Assembly: GCA_964628195.1 (NCBI GenBank)
Contig: CAZVPF010000006.1
Span: 76,673-140,672 of the forward strand
Direction: 5' to 3'
Source: CAZVPF01 sp964628195
Lineage (GTDB): Bacteria > Planctomycetota > Phycisphaerae > Sedimentisphaerales > Anaerohalosphaeraceae
DNA: 64,000 bases
Every line of letters starts with the position of its first letter. Position 1 is the stretch's first letter. This document shows positions 27,164 to 34,658 of the stretch, one piece after another. The position numbers and the translations under genes are program-made. The notes beneath the pieces are model-generated. The model saw nothing but the letters and a program-made list of their open reading frames with translations. It was not told where the DNA came from and ran no database searches.

Positions 27164-28359
27164 CGACCATCCCCCGTAATATTTTCAAAAGCGTAAACAT
27201 TCCCGTCGTCACTTCCCACAATGAGTTTCCCGCCGGCATAACCGGCGCAGCTCTGCACCGCACGGGTCGTATTATACGACCACAACTTATTTCCGTTCTC
27301 AAGACCCAGCAGGTAAATCCTGCCGTCGTCGCTGCCGAACACCACCTTATCCCCGCAAATAACCGCCCCTGAGTTTATCGCTTCCAGCGCGGCAAAGTTC
27401 CATACCACCTTACCGGTGACCTTATCAAGACAGTAAAGTTTGTTATCCCGTGAACCGGCGATTAAATACTTTTCGCTCACAGCAGGCGGTGCGAAGAAAG
27501 GCCCCTCGGCACCGTCAAAACTCCACACAACCCCGCCTTTCCGGGCATCGGCCTTTATCAGTTTGTTGTCATAGTTGCCCGCGTAAACAAACCCTTCCGC
27601 CATCACGCACGAACCTGGTATATACGCCCCGGTATCTATCTCATGCAAAAGCTCCCCGGACCCTGCCGAGAGCACCCGAACCATCGCGTCGCAGCTTCCA
27701 AACCCCGCGAAATCACCCTCTACACATGCCGTGCCGTTTATATAACTTTCGGCCTGGTATGACCATACCTCCTTCCCCGTCCGGGCGTCAAGGCAATACA
27801 GCCTGCTGTCATAACTGCCGAACAAAACCCTAAGCTTCCCATCGCCAGGCTCATAAAAGTTGACACCCCCCAGCACCTTCGCCCCGGCCTTGAACTTCCA
27901 CTTCAACCTTCCCTCTTGTTTATCCAGGCAATATACATGCCCGTCCGAGGATCCGAAATAAACACAGCCGTCCGCGACACATGCCGTACCCTCAATCACC
28001 CCTGCCGTCTCGAACCGCCAAAGCTCCTTGCCCTGCCCGAGCCCCAGGGCATAAAAAACCTTATCCGCCGAGCCGATATATACAATCCCGCTGTCGATAA
28101 CCGGCGAAGCCTTCACCGCACCGCCGGTTCCGAACCGCCAGGCAAGCGAAAGCTTATTGCCGATCTGCGTATCTGTAAAACCTGTCAAACCCTGCTCGTA
28201 CCTGTAAACCGGCCACGCCGGGTTATAAACCGACTTTGTCTGCGAAGCAGGCTTGTCGCTGGTCTCCGTTGGATCGTGCCATTTTTTACAACCCCCCGAA
28301 AAAGCCCAGATAAGCATAAGCAAAACTGTTATGTATCTAAAAGCTGTCTTCATAACCAT
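27160..28359 (-). CDS. PQQ-like beta-propeller lipoprotein, first gene of the redox run
   Basis: This 399-residue protein has a short lipoprotein signal ending in FSGGC (lipid cysteine near residue 24) and then about seven short PQQ/BamB-like blades with repeated motifs such as GKELWRFETAG, GKEVWSYQAES and GKVVWNFAALE. Two possible starts, ATG 28359 and ATG 28353, differ by two residues. A good promoter ends one base before the first ATG, so the transcript would begin at or near 28353 and be leaderless; 28353 may be the true start. It is probably anchored in the inner leaflet of the outer membrane or on the outer face of the inner membrane. It heads the run of propeller and redox genes. Confidence 0.83.
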   Translation of the reverse strand: MVMKTAFRYITVLLMLIWAFSGGCKKWHDPTETSDKPASQTKSVYNPAWPVYRYEQGLTGFTDTQIGNKLSLAWRFGTGGAVKASPVIDSGIVYIGSADKVFYALGLGQGKELWRFETAGVIEGTACVADGCVYFGSSDGHVYCLDKQEGRLKWKFKAGAKVLGGVNFYEPGDGKLRVLFGSYDSRLYCLDARTGKEVWSYQAESYINGTACVEGDFAGFGSCDAMVRVLSAGSGELLHEIDTGAYIPGSCVMAEGFVYAGNYDNKLIKADARKGGVVWSFDGAEGPFFAPPAVSEKYLIAGSRDNKLYCLDKVTGKVVWNFAALEAINSGAVICGDKVVFGSDDGRIYLLGLENGNKLWSYNTTRAVQSCAGYAGGKLIVGSDDGNVYAFENITGDGR

Positions 28360-28388
28360 ATTTTAGACAAAAACGCCTCTGTTTTCAA
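28360..28388 (-). promoter_or_regulatory. Promoter of the long minus-strand run
   Basis: On the minus strand TTGAAA (28383-28388) and TAAAAT (28360-28365) are 17 bases apart. The -10 directly abuts the ATG at 28359, and the expected start of transcription, about seven bases on, falls on the ATG at 28353. No ribosome site precedes either ATG. Confidence 0.65.
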
Positions 28389-28422
28389 CTCATAATAAAT
28401 CCAGCCCCGGCTGCTTTTTCAC

Positions 28423-28451
28423 TGGACAAGACGGCACGAGCAGGCTATAGT
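28423..28451 (+). promoter_or_regulatory. Promoter of the rubrerythrin gene
   Basis: TGGACA (28423-28428) and TATAGT (28446-28451) are 17 bases apart, 43 bases before the ATG at 28494. A strong ribosome site, GGAAAGGGGG, lies just before the ATG. It is divergent from the promoter of the propeller run, with 34 bases between the two -35 boxes. Confidence 0.6.
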
Positions 28452-28493
28452 CCCCTCAAAACAATTTGTTACTCTATTGGAAAGGGGGTTTTT

Positions 28494-28994
28494 ATGCCTA
28501 CAAAAGACAATCTTCAAGAGGCTTTTGCCGGTGAAAGCCAGGCAAACCGTAAGTATTTGGCATTCGCTCAAAAAGCGGACAAGGAAGGCCTGCCGCAAGT
28601 GGCAAAGCTTTTCCGCGCCGCAGCAGCAGCCGAAACCGTACACGCTCACGCCCATTTCCGGGTACTTAACGGCGTTAAGGGAACTCAGGAAAACCTGACC
28701 GCCGCTATCGAGGGCGAAGGGTTCGAGTTCCAGGAAATGTATCCGAAATTCGTCGAAGAGGCCGAAAAAGAAGGCAACAAAGCCGCACTTATCAGCCTTA
28801 AAAACGCTATGGAAGTCGAAAAAGTGCACCACAAACTTTACAGCGATGCCCTCCAAGCCGTCAAATCGGGCAAGGACATCGCAGGCGGAGAGTTCTACAT
28901 CTGTGAAATATGCGGCTATACCGAGCACGGCCAGGCACCCGAGGTCTGCCCCGTATGCGGAGCCAAACAGGAAAAGTTCTTCGAGGTAGTATAA
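28494..28994 (+). CDS. Rubrerythrin
   Basis: The 166-residue protein is a ferritin-like diiron four-helix domain (about 1-130, with E-x-x-H type ligands in AAAAETVHAHAHF and MEVEKVHH) and a C-terminal rubredoxin domain with CEICGY and CPVCGA. Rubrerythrins reduce hydrogen peroxide with electrons from NADH via rubredoxin in anaerobes. This short form is distinct from the 190-residue copy at 53525-54097, which sits behind the Fur-type gene. It has its own strong promoter and is followed by a terminator, so it is a single-gene unit. Confidence 0.93.
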   Translation: MPTKDNLQEAFAGESQANRKYLAFAQKADKEGLPQVAKLFRAAAAAETVHAHAHFRVLNGVKGTQENLTAAIEGEGFEFQEMYPKFVEEAEKEGNKAALISLKNAMEVEKVHHKLYSDALQAVKSGKDIAGGEFYICEICGYTEHGQAPEVCPVCGAKQEKFFEVV

Positions 28995-29033
28995 AATCGA
29001 TTGGGTGGACGTATCGGCCAATACTGCAAACAA

Positions 29034-29068
29034 AAAACCCCGTAACGGTTATATCGCTGCGGGGTTTT
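29034..29068. terminator. Bidirectional terminator between rubrerythrin and rhamnose mutarotase genes
   Basis: AAAACCCCG (29034-29042) pairs exactly with CGGGGTTTT (29060-29068). With A and T runs on both sides it can serve both convergent genes. Confidence 0.85.
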
Positions 29069-29099
29069 GTTATACGAATATTTTGCTGGGCGGAAAAAT

Positions 29100-29447
29100 T
29101 TAATCCTGGTGAAATGCCTCCTCAAGCGGCATCCACCACTCGCTCTCCGGGCACGTTGGCAGCCGGTACTGACAAGGCATGCAATGCTCCCACCATTCCT
29201 GAGTCCGCGGATCGTCGGCCATCTTCTTCATATCCGCGTCAAGGTCGCCACCGGTATACTCAAAATAACTGAACAGGCAATACTTACCCGGCTCGGTCTG
29301 GGCGATATATATGGAATAATTGCGAATGTTGCAGTCCGTTATCTTCGCAGCTATGTCAGGCCATACATTTGCGTGCAGTTTCTTATACTCTTCGATCTTC
29401 TCTTCCTTAATACCCAGTGCCATCCCGACTCTTTGAGGTTTGCCCAT
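29100..29447 (-). CDS. rhaM: L-rhamnose mutarotase
   Basis: The 115-residue protein belongs to the RhaM/RhaU family (usually about 104 residues), which interconverts alpha and beta anomers of L-rhamnose. Typical segments are visible: RVGMALGIKEEKIEEYKKLHANVWPDI at the N terminus (with the H that acts in catalysis), NIRNYSIYI, the middle LFSYFEYTG and a tryptophan pair in EWWEHC. No other rhamnose genes are nearby, so it probably serves sugar uptake or degradation pathways coded elsewhere. It is convergent with rubrerythrin and shares its terminator. Confidence 0.85.
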   Translation of the reverse strand: MGKPQRVGMALGIKEEKIEEYKKLHANVWPDIAAKITDCNIRNYSIYIAQTEPGKYCLFSYFEYTGGDLDADMKKMADDPRTQEWWEHCMPCQYRLPTCPESEWWMPLEEAFHQD

Positions 29448-29570
29448 TTTTTTCTCCTGTTTTTTGTTTACCTGAATTTTACAATTTGACCTGTATGATA
29501 TGCCCTGCAGATTAAAAGGGCAACTTTTTTATAAAAAACGGCCAAAACCCATTTCCGAACAAAAAGGAGC

Positions 29571-29599
29571 TTGATTATCTTAGAGACAAGCCGTATAAT
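29571..29599 (+). promoter_or_regulatory. Promoter of the low-complexity secreted protein gene
   Basis: TTGATT (29571-29576) and a perfect TATAAT (29594-29599) are 17 bases apart, 59 bases before the ATG at 29659. Confidence 0.7.
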
Positions 29600-29658
29600 T
29601 GTAATTTATGTAAATGAAACAAATTAAATGGGGTTGCAGATATTTGAAAGGAAAGAAA

Positions 29659-30420
29659 ATGAAAAAACGTATTTTCCTGTTAATTATTCTCGTATTACTT
29701 TTTGTCGCCGCACAGTCTGTCTTTGCTGAGGGCAAAGGAAAGGGAAAAGGCAAGGGTCAGGGAAAAGGCAAAGGCCGGGACAAAGCGAATTCAAGCCAGG
29801 TACAGGAATCAGAAACCGACGAGGAACAGCCGGAATCCGAACTGGAAGATGAGGACGACGATTTAGACGACCAGGACGACGACGAAGACAAAGATGATGA
29901 CGACGATGAAGATAAGGACCGGGATCGTGAACGTAAACGCGACCGCGAAAAGGACCGCGACCGTGAGCAAAAAGGCAAAGGCGACGGCAAGGGAAAGGGC
30001 AAAGGAAAAGGGGCCAGCATGACCGAGGACCAGGAACACGCAATGGTCCACGGACAGGGCAAAGGTAAAGGCCAGGGACGAGGCAAAGGCATGGGCGATG
30101 AAGAAAAAGGCCGAACAGCCGCACTTGCAAGGCAGATAGAGAGACAAAAGCAAAAACACATGGAAAGAGTAGCAAGGCTCGAACGCATAAAGGAGCTCGC
30201 TTCCGAAAAAGGAAACGAAAAACTTCTCGAAAAAGTCGACGAGCTTATGGAAAAGGAACAGCAGCGTTACGAGAAAAAACTCGCAAGATTCGAATCCAAA
30301 AGCCAAACCGCCCCGGCCAAGGGCAAGAACAAAGATAAAGGCAGCGACGACGATGACAGCGATGATGAGCAAGATGAGGACCGGCAAGACGATAACAAAG
30401 ACATGGAAGATGAAGATTAA
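29659..30420 (+). CDS. Secreted Lys-Gly-rich and acidic low-complexity protein
   Basis: I take the ATG at 29659 because GAAAGGAAAG lies just upstream and a signal peptide starts here; an in-frame ATG at 29614 would add 15 polar residues. The product has 253 residues with a signal peptide (cleavage near VFA-EGK, about residue 23). The mature part alternates charge blocks: a KGKGKG tract, an Asp/Glu tract (about 50-90), an arginine-aspartate tract (RDRERKRDREKDRDRE), a second KGKG tract, a helical coiled-coil-like stretch (about 160-220) and an acidic tail. There is no known domain. It is probably disordered and exported, perhaps binding polyanions, metal or the cell surface. A small lipoprotein gene follows. 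The function is unknown. Confidence 0.75.
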   Translation: MKKRIFLLIILVLLFVAAQSVFAEGKGKGKGKGQGKGKGRDKANSSQVQESETDEEQPESELEDEDDDLDDQDDDEDKDDDDDEDKDRDRERKRDREKDRDREQKGKGDGKGKGKGKGASMTEDQEHAMVHGQGKGKGQGRGKGMGDEEKGRTAALARQIERQKQKHMERVARLERIKELASEKGNEKLLEKVDELMEKEQQRYEKKLARFESKSQTAPAKGKNKDKGSDDDDSDDEQDEDRQDDNKDMEDED

Positions 30421-30484
30421 TTATCGATAATCAAGAATCGAATATTGCAAAAAAGTTTTAATATTATTCTTTGCGGAGCAAAAA

Positions 30485-30709
30485 ATGAATCGGGCAAAAA
30501 ACATCACGATAACACTTGCTGTGCTTTTATTGATCGTTTCAGCAGGCTGCAAAAAAAATGACACCGCCGCGACAGAAGCAGGCTCTGACACGCAAATGAC
30601 CCAGCAGGATTATGAACGTCAGGCCGAAAAGGAGATAACAGAAGATAATATGGAAGACGAACTGCAAAAAATAGAACAGCAGATTGAACAGGAAGCAGCC
30701 GCACAATAG
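30485..30709 (+). CDS. Small lipoprotein
   Basis: The 74-residue protein has a lipoprotein signal with the lipobox VSAGC (lipid cysteine near residue 22) and a short charged, helical mature part rich in Glu and Gln. No domain is recognised. It follows the low-complexity secreted protein by 64 bases and may be in the same transcript. The acidic helix could interact with the Lys-rich tracts of its neighbour, which is speculation. Confidence 0.7.
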   Translation: MNRAKNITITLAVLLLIVSAGCKKNDTAATEAGSDTQMTQQDYERQAEKEITEDNMEDELQKIEQQIEQEAAAQ

Positions 30710-30762
30710 AAGACTGAAACCAAAAGCCTCAAAGAAGTATTTGCCGCTGAAACAGGGCCGCT

Positions 30763-31734
30763 TTAGAATCGACAGCCCTTGATAGTTTCGACCATGACCT
30801 CGATATTCTCAGGAGGCGTCTTTATATCGAGGTCATGCGTCGAGAAGATTAGAGCCCCGTCCTTTTTACCCACCTTCTCGAAAACATCCTCGACATGCGA
30901 TCTTACCTCGTCGACGCTGCCCTGCGATATGATATAAGTGTTGTCAAGGCCCCCGTAAAGCGCAAGCTTATCGCCGTACCTGCTGCCGAACTCGCCGATA
31001 TCGTTAAGATGCGGCTGAAGCGGATTAACCGCGTCGATCCCTATCCGCACAAACTCGTCCATCAGCGGCATTATACTTCCGCAGCAGTGGAACAAAACAG
31101 CCTTGCCGTGACTTTTCGCTATCTTCACCATGCGTTCGGCATAGTCGAAACAGTAACGCCTTATCATATCAAGCGACATCATAGGCCCCTTCGCCGAGCT
31201 GACATCCTCCTGTATATACAACGCAGTTATATCCAGCCTGCCGCATGCCCTGTCGACAACCTCGTCCATCACCTTGCCTATCCGCTCGGCAAGTCTGCCC
31301 ATCTCCTCTTCGTGGTCCATCATATCGAGGTATATCTTCTCATGGCCGAGCATATTTCCAAGAACACCGAAAGGTGTCAAAAAATTCATAACCACCGCCC
31401 TGTCGGGAAACTCTTTCAGGTCCTGTTCCACAAGCTCGAAAGTGTCCTCGGCACCGGCATCGGGCATAGGCACCTCGTCCACCCTGCTCCAGTCAACCGG
31501 GTAAGGCTCCACAAGCCACGGCACACCCAGGCTCTCGCCGAACTTGCCGGCCGGAAACTCCACTTTCGGAAAAGTTTCGATAACATCAGCGTCATAATGC
31601 ACAACCCGCCAGTGACGGTGCCCTATCCTGTCCTCATACTGCTGCATCAGCCTCCGGTCCATCCAGAAATTAAAAGCAGGCCTGTCCGGCTTTTCATGTG
31701 CAAGCGATTTCAATACCCTCGTCTTGGAATCCAT
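30763..31734 (-). CDS. Uroporphyrinogen decarboxylase-family protein
   Basis: This 323-residue TIM-barrel protein belongs to the UROD/MtaA superfamily. It has HCCGSI (about 228-233), the likely zinc-binding segment of the methyltransferase branch, and IDAVNPLQPH, typical of this group. Members in anaerobes act as corrinoid-dependent methyltransferases rather than in heme synthesis. It is shorter than true HemE (about 350) and lacks the HemE N-terminal signature as far as I can see. A second member lies 42 bases upstream on the same strand. No corrinoid protein or reactivase is nearby, so the methyl donor is unknown. Confidence 0.8.
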   Translation of the reverse strand: MDSKTRVLKSLAHEKPDRPAFNFWMDRRLMQQYEDRIGHRHWRVVHYDADVIETFPKVEFPAGKFGESLGVPWLVEPYPVDWSRVDEVPMPDAGAEDTFELVEQDLKEFPDRAVVMNFLTPFGVLGNMLGHEKIYLDMMDHEEEMGRLAERIGKVMDEVVDRACGRLDITALYIQEDVSSAKGPMMSLDMIRRYCFDYAERMVKIAKSHGKAVLFHCCGSIMPLMDEFVRIGIDAVNPLQPHLNDIGEFGSRYGDKLALYGGLDNTYIISQGSVDEVRSHVEDVFEKVGKKDGALIFSTHDLDIKTPPENIEVMVETIKGCRF

Positions 31735-31776
31735 ATCTTACCCTGTCTTTTTTCAGTCATTGTTCTGTATAAAAAA

Positions 31777-32775
31777 CTAATCCGCTGCCTTTTCGCAATA
31801 TTCTTTAAGCAGTCTTACATATATCCTGTAATTTTCGAGTGATACATCAGGCGGCGTCTGGTGATCCACCGAAGCGATAAACCCGCCCTGTTTCATTACC
31901 GGCAAAAGCCTCTCGAATTCTTTTCGCATAGGCTCCTCTCCGTCTTTCATGATGGTCTTATCAAACGCCCCGATAAGCTTGAACTCCGGGTGCTCCCTGC
32001 GTATCTGCCCAACGTCAACCCCTGCCATCCTTTCAAGAGGCAGCACTCCCTCGATGCCCACTTCCTTAAGCCACGGAATTAACTGCGCGATATCTCCATC
32101 CGAATCCACAAACGGAATTATACCGTGCTCTTTCAGCCTCGGCACTATACGCTTGTAATAAGGCGCCAAAAACTCGTCGAAGTTCTCTTTTGAAAGCATC
32201 GGCCCGTGATTGTACGACATATCCTCGCCGAACGTCATAAAATCCGGTTTGACTATCTCCACCAGCCTGTCGAGCATCTTAAGGTTATACTCCGTCACGT
32301 CGTTGTTCATCTCATGCATCAGCTCCGGGTAGTCGTAAAAAGCGTACATATGCCCCTCTATCCCGAACAGCGTCCGCGGAAACCAGAAATAACCGTCGAA
32401 AGTTATCCAAACCACGGCATCACCGTTTTCGTGCTCTTTCGCCCAGCTCCTGAACATCTCTTCACTGAACGAGCTTTCCGGGAAAAGCGCATCCTTATAT
32501 TTCCTGTAATCGTCGGGATTCTTGAGAACGGGCGCACCGTGATACTCCGGTACAGGCAGACCCTCGCCCCTCGGCAGAAACCACCACTGGTAATAACGGT
32601 CAAGCCCGAAATGAGAACGTATCTTAGCCGGGTCCGTAACAGGCAGCGAACGGTCAAGCCCCTGCTCGTACCAGTTTTCAACCGTCTTGTCCCAGTAACC
32701 CGCCCATTCTATCATAGGCACCCGGTCAACCGGCTCAAAATTCATAAGCGCCCTGAATCTCTCAACATTGTTCAT
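31777..32775 (-). CDS. Uroporphyrinogen decarboxylase-family protein
   Basis: This second UROD-superfamily member has 332 residues. Typical segments are VERFRALMNFEPVDRVPMIEWAGYW at the N terminus, FGEDMSYNHGPMLS in the middle and VDSDGDIAQLIPWLKEVG, where HCCG of the neighbour is replaced by DSDGD, so the metal site of the two differs. The two genes are tandem and probably co-transcribed, with this one first. A pair with different metal sites might form two halves of one reaction or a heteromer; this is inference. Substrates are unknown. It is divergent from the TRAP transporter operon. Confidence 0.78.
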   Translation of the reverse strand: MNNVERFRALMNFEPVDRVPMIEWAGYWDKTVENWYEQGLDRSLPVTDPAKIRSHFGLDRYYQWWFLPRGEGLPVPEYHGAPVLKNPDDYRKYKDALFPESSFSEEMFRSWAKEHENGDAVVWITFDGYFWFPRTLFGIEGHMYAFYDYPELMHEMNNDVTEYNLKMLDRLVEIVKPDFMTFGEDMSYNHGPMLSKENFDEFLAPYYKRIVPRLKEHGIIPFVDSDGDIAQLIPWLKEVGIEGVLPLERMAGVDVGQIRREHPEFKLIGAFDKTIMKDGEEPMRKEFERLLPVMKQGGFIASVDHQTPPDVSLENYRIYVRLLKEYCEKAAD

Positions 32776-32954
32776 GGATTTCCCTTATATATTCTGCCTG
32801 ATTATTATTTGAGTTTTTCTAAACTATTAAATCGCCCAATTCGGCCTTAGTGTACTCGGGTGCACAATGCGATTCAAGCAAATTTCATCTGAAATCCCTC
32901 AAAAAAATATCATGCAGGAAATATTGCTATTATGGAAAAAAGGTTGAAATTTAT

Positions 32955-33008
32955 CCGTTAAACGGTTAATTTAACCCAGCCGCGGGACCGAGTGGCCCCC
33001 GGCTTTTT
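32955..33008 (+). promoter_or_regulatory. Operator-like palindromes and attenuator-like hairpin before the TRAP genes
   Basis: Two adjoining palindromes, CCGTTAAACGG (32955-32965) and GGTTAATTTAACC (32964-32976), are followed by a GC-rich hairpin with arms AGCCG (32978-32982) and CGGCT (33000-33004) and five T. No plus-strand gene lies within 2 kb upstream, so the hairpin is either a leader attenuator or the end of a short RNA. TTGAAA (32944-32949) is a possible -35 box. Confidence 0.45.
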
Positions 33009-33048
33009 AACTGGAATGTAGTGGCTGTTTTATTCAAGGGGAGTCAAA

Positions 33049-34104
33049 ATGAAGCGAAGTATTGTATTTATCCTGACCGTAACTGTAATAACCGCTGTCT
33101 TTTTTGCCGGATGTGCCAAAAAAACCGACGAATCCGCGCAGGGCCAGTCCGAACAGCAAACCGTCAACCTCTCCTACAGCGTATTTTTCCCGCCCACACA
33201 CATACAGTGCAAGACCGCCGAGTCCTGGGCAGACGAGGTAAACAAACGCTCAGACGGCAAGATAAATATCACCGTTTATCCCGCGGGCACACTCACTAAG
33301 GCGCCCCAGTGCTACGAAGGCGTAGTTTCCGGCGTTTCCGATATAGGCATGAGCTGCTTCGCCTACACACGCGGCAGGTTCCCATTGCTTGAAGGAATAG
33401 ACCTTCCCCTCGGATACCCAAGCGGAACCGTCGCGACTCGCGTGGCGACAGACATAGTTAAAGAATTCAGCCCCGAAGAAGTCTCCGATGTAAAGGTCCT
33501 TTACGTCCACGCGCACGGACCGGGTATGCTCGCCTCTAAAAAGCCGGTCCGCTCAATGGACGACATGTCCGGCCTCAAGGTCAGGGCAACAGGACTCTCT
33601 TCGAAAATAGTCTCTTCGCTCGGCGGAACACCCGTCGCCATGAGCCAGCCCGAAACATATGAAGCCCTCCAGAAAGGCGTTGTAGACGCCACCTTCTGCC
33701 CCGTCGAAACCCTCAAAGGCTGGAAGCAGGGCGAAGTTATAGACACCGTTACCGACACATCGGCAATAGGCTATACAACATCCATGTTCGTCGTTATGAA
33801 CAAGGACAAGTGGAACAGCCTATCGCCTGAAATGCAGAAACTCATAGAAGAGGTCAGCGAACAGTGGGTCGCCAAACACGGCGCAGCCTGGGACCAGGCC
33901 GACGAAGAAGGCATGGCGTTTATAAAAGAGCTCAACCGTGAAGTTATCGAGCTTTCACAGGACGAGCAGGCTAAGTTCGTCGCAGCCGTTAAACCAATAC
34001 TCGACGACTACGTCAAAAAAGCTAACGAAGCAGGCCTGCCCGGAGACAAGTTCCTCGCACGTTTGCAGGAAATGATCGCAAAGCATAGTTCACCTGCTGA
34101 ATAA
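33049..34104 (+). CDS. dctP: TRAP transporter solute-binding lipoprotein (DctP)
   Basis: This 351-residue periplasmic binding protein has a lipobox, FFAGC, near residue 22 and the DctP fold. NLSYSVFFPPTH, WADEVNKRSDGKI and the substrate-side segment KVRATGLSSKIVSSLGGTPVAMSQPETYEALQKG carry the conserved arginine that binds a carboxylate. The ligand is probably an organic or sugar acid. Uronates are common TRAP ligands and a uronate cluster lies in this window, but the two are 20 kb apart, so no link is proven. A GGGGAG site precedes the ATG, and dctQ and dctM follow. Confidence 0.92.
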   Translation: MKRSIVFILTVTVITAVFFAGCAKKTDESAQGQSEQQTVNLSYSVFFPPTHIQCKTAESWADEVNKRSDGKINITVYPAGTLTKAPQCYEGVVSGVSDIGMSCFAYTRGRFPLLEGIDLPLGYPSGTVATRVATDIVKEFSPEEVSDVKVLYVHAHGPGMLASKKPVRSMDDMSGLKVRATGLSSKIVSSLGGTPVAMSQPETYEALQKGVVDATFCPVETLKGWKQGEVIDTVTDTSAIGYTTSMFVVMNKDKWNSLSPEMQKLIEEVSEQWVAKHGAAWDQADEEGMAFIKELNREVIELSQDEQAKFVAAVKPILDDYVKKANEAGLPGDKFLARLQEMIAKHSSPAE

Positions 34105-34127
34105 ATACTAAAACGGCAACCGGTCAC

Positions 34128-34658
34128 ATGAAAACAGGTCAAGTTGAAAAACACGGCCCTGCCGCAAAGGCAGCGGCCATCTACACCGCCGCACTCAAAT
34201 CGGTCGTGATGGCAATGGTCTTTGCGTCGGGTGTATGTGTTTTCGTAATGATGACCACTACCTGCGCAGACGTTATCCTCCGCCGTTTCAATATGCCTCT
34301 TACGGGCGCTTACGATATTGTAAAGATATGCGGCGCACTTACTCTCGCCCTTGCTCTGCCTTACACCACAGCGGTCAAAGGCCACGTTGCGATCGAATAC
34401 TTTTTCCATAAGCTCAACCGTAAAGGCAGAATCGCCGTCGACTTCGTAATGCGGGCCCTCGCTATAACCCTGTTCTGCTTTCTTGGCTGGCGAAGCTTTA
34501 TGTATGGAAACCAGCTCCGAAACACCGGACAGGTAACACAAACACTGAAGCTGCCCGTATACTGGGTCCCCTGGGTCATTGGACTGTGCTGCTTCGTCGT
34601 CATACTTGTAACACTTCACCACCTTCTACATCCGCGAAGGGAAATGATAAAACCATGA
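34128..34658 (+). CDS. dctQ: TRAP transporter small membrane subunit (DctQ)
   Basis: This 176-residue protein has four membrane helices (about 27-50, 65-90, 105-125 and 145-165) and the DctQ hallmark DVILRRFNMPLTGAYDIVKI. It forms the small subunit of the sodium-dependent TRAP permease. The stop overlaps dctM as ATGA. It lies 23 bases after dctP. Confidence 0.9.
   Translation: MKTGQVEKHGPAAKAAAIYTAALKSVVMAMVFASGVCVFVMMTTTCADVILRRFNMPLTGAYDIVKICGALTLALALPYTTAVKGHVAIEYFFHKLNRKGRIAVDFVMRALAITLFCFLGWRSFMYGNQLRNTGQVTQTLKLPVYWVPWVIGLCCFVVILVTLHHLLHPRREMIKP

Noticed and set aside
30763..32775. Heme biosynthesis HemE genes
   Set aside because: Motifs such as HCCGS and the lengths fit the wider UROD/MtaA superfamily better, and no other heme genes are near.
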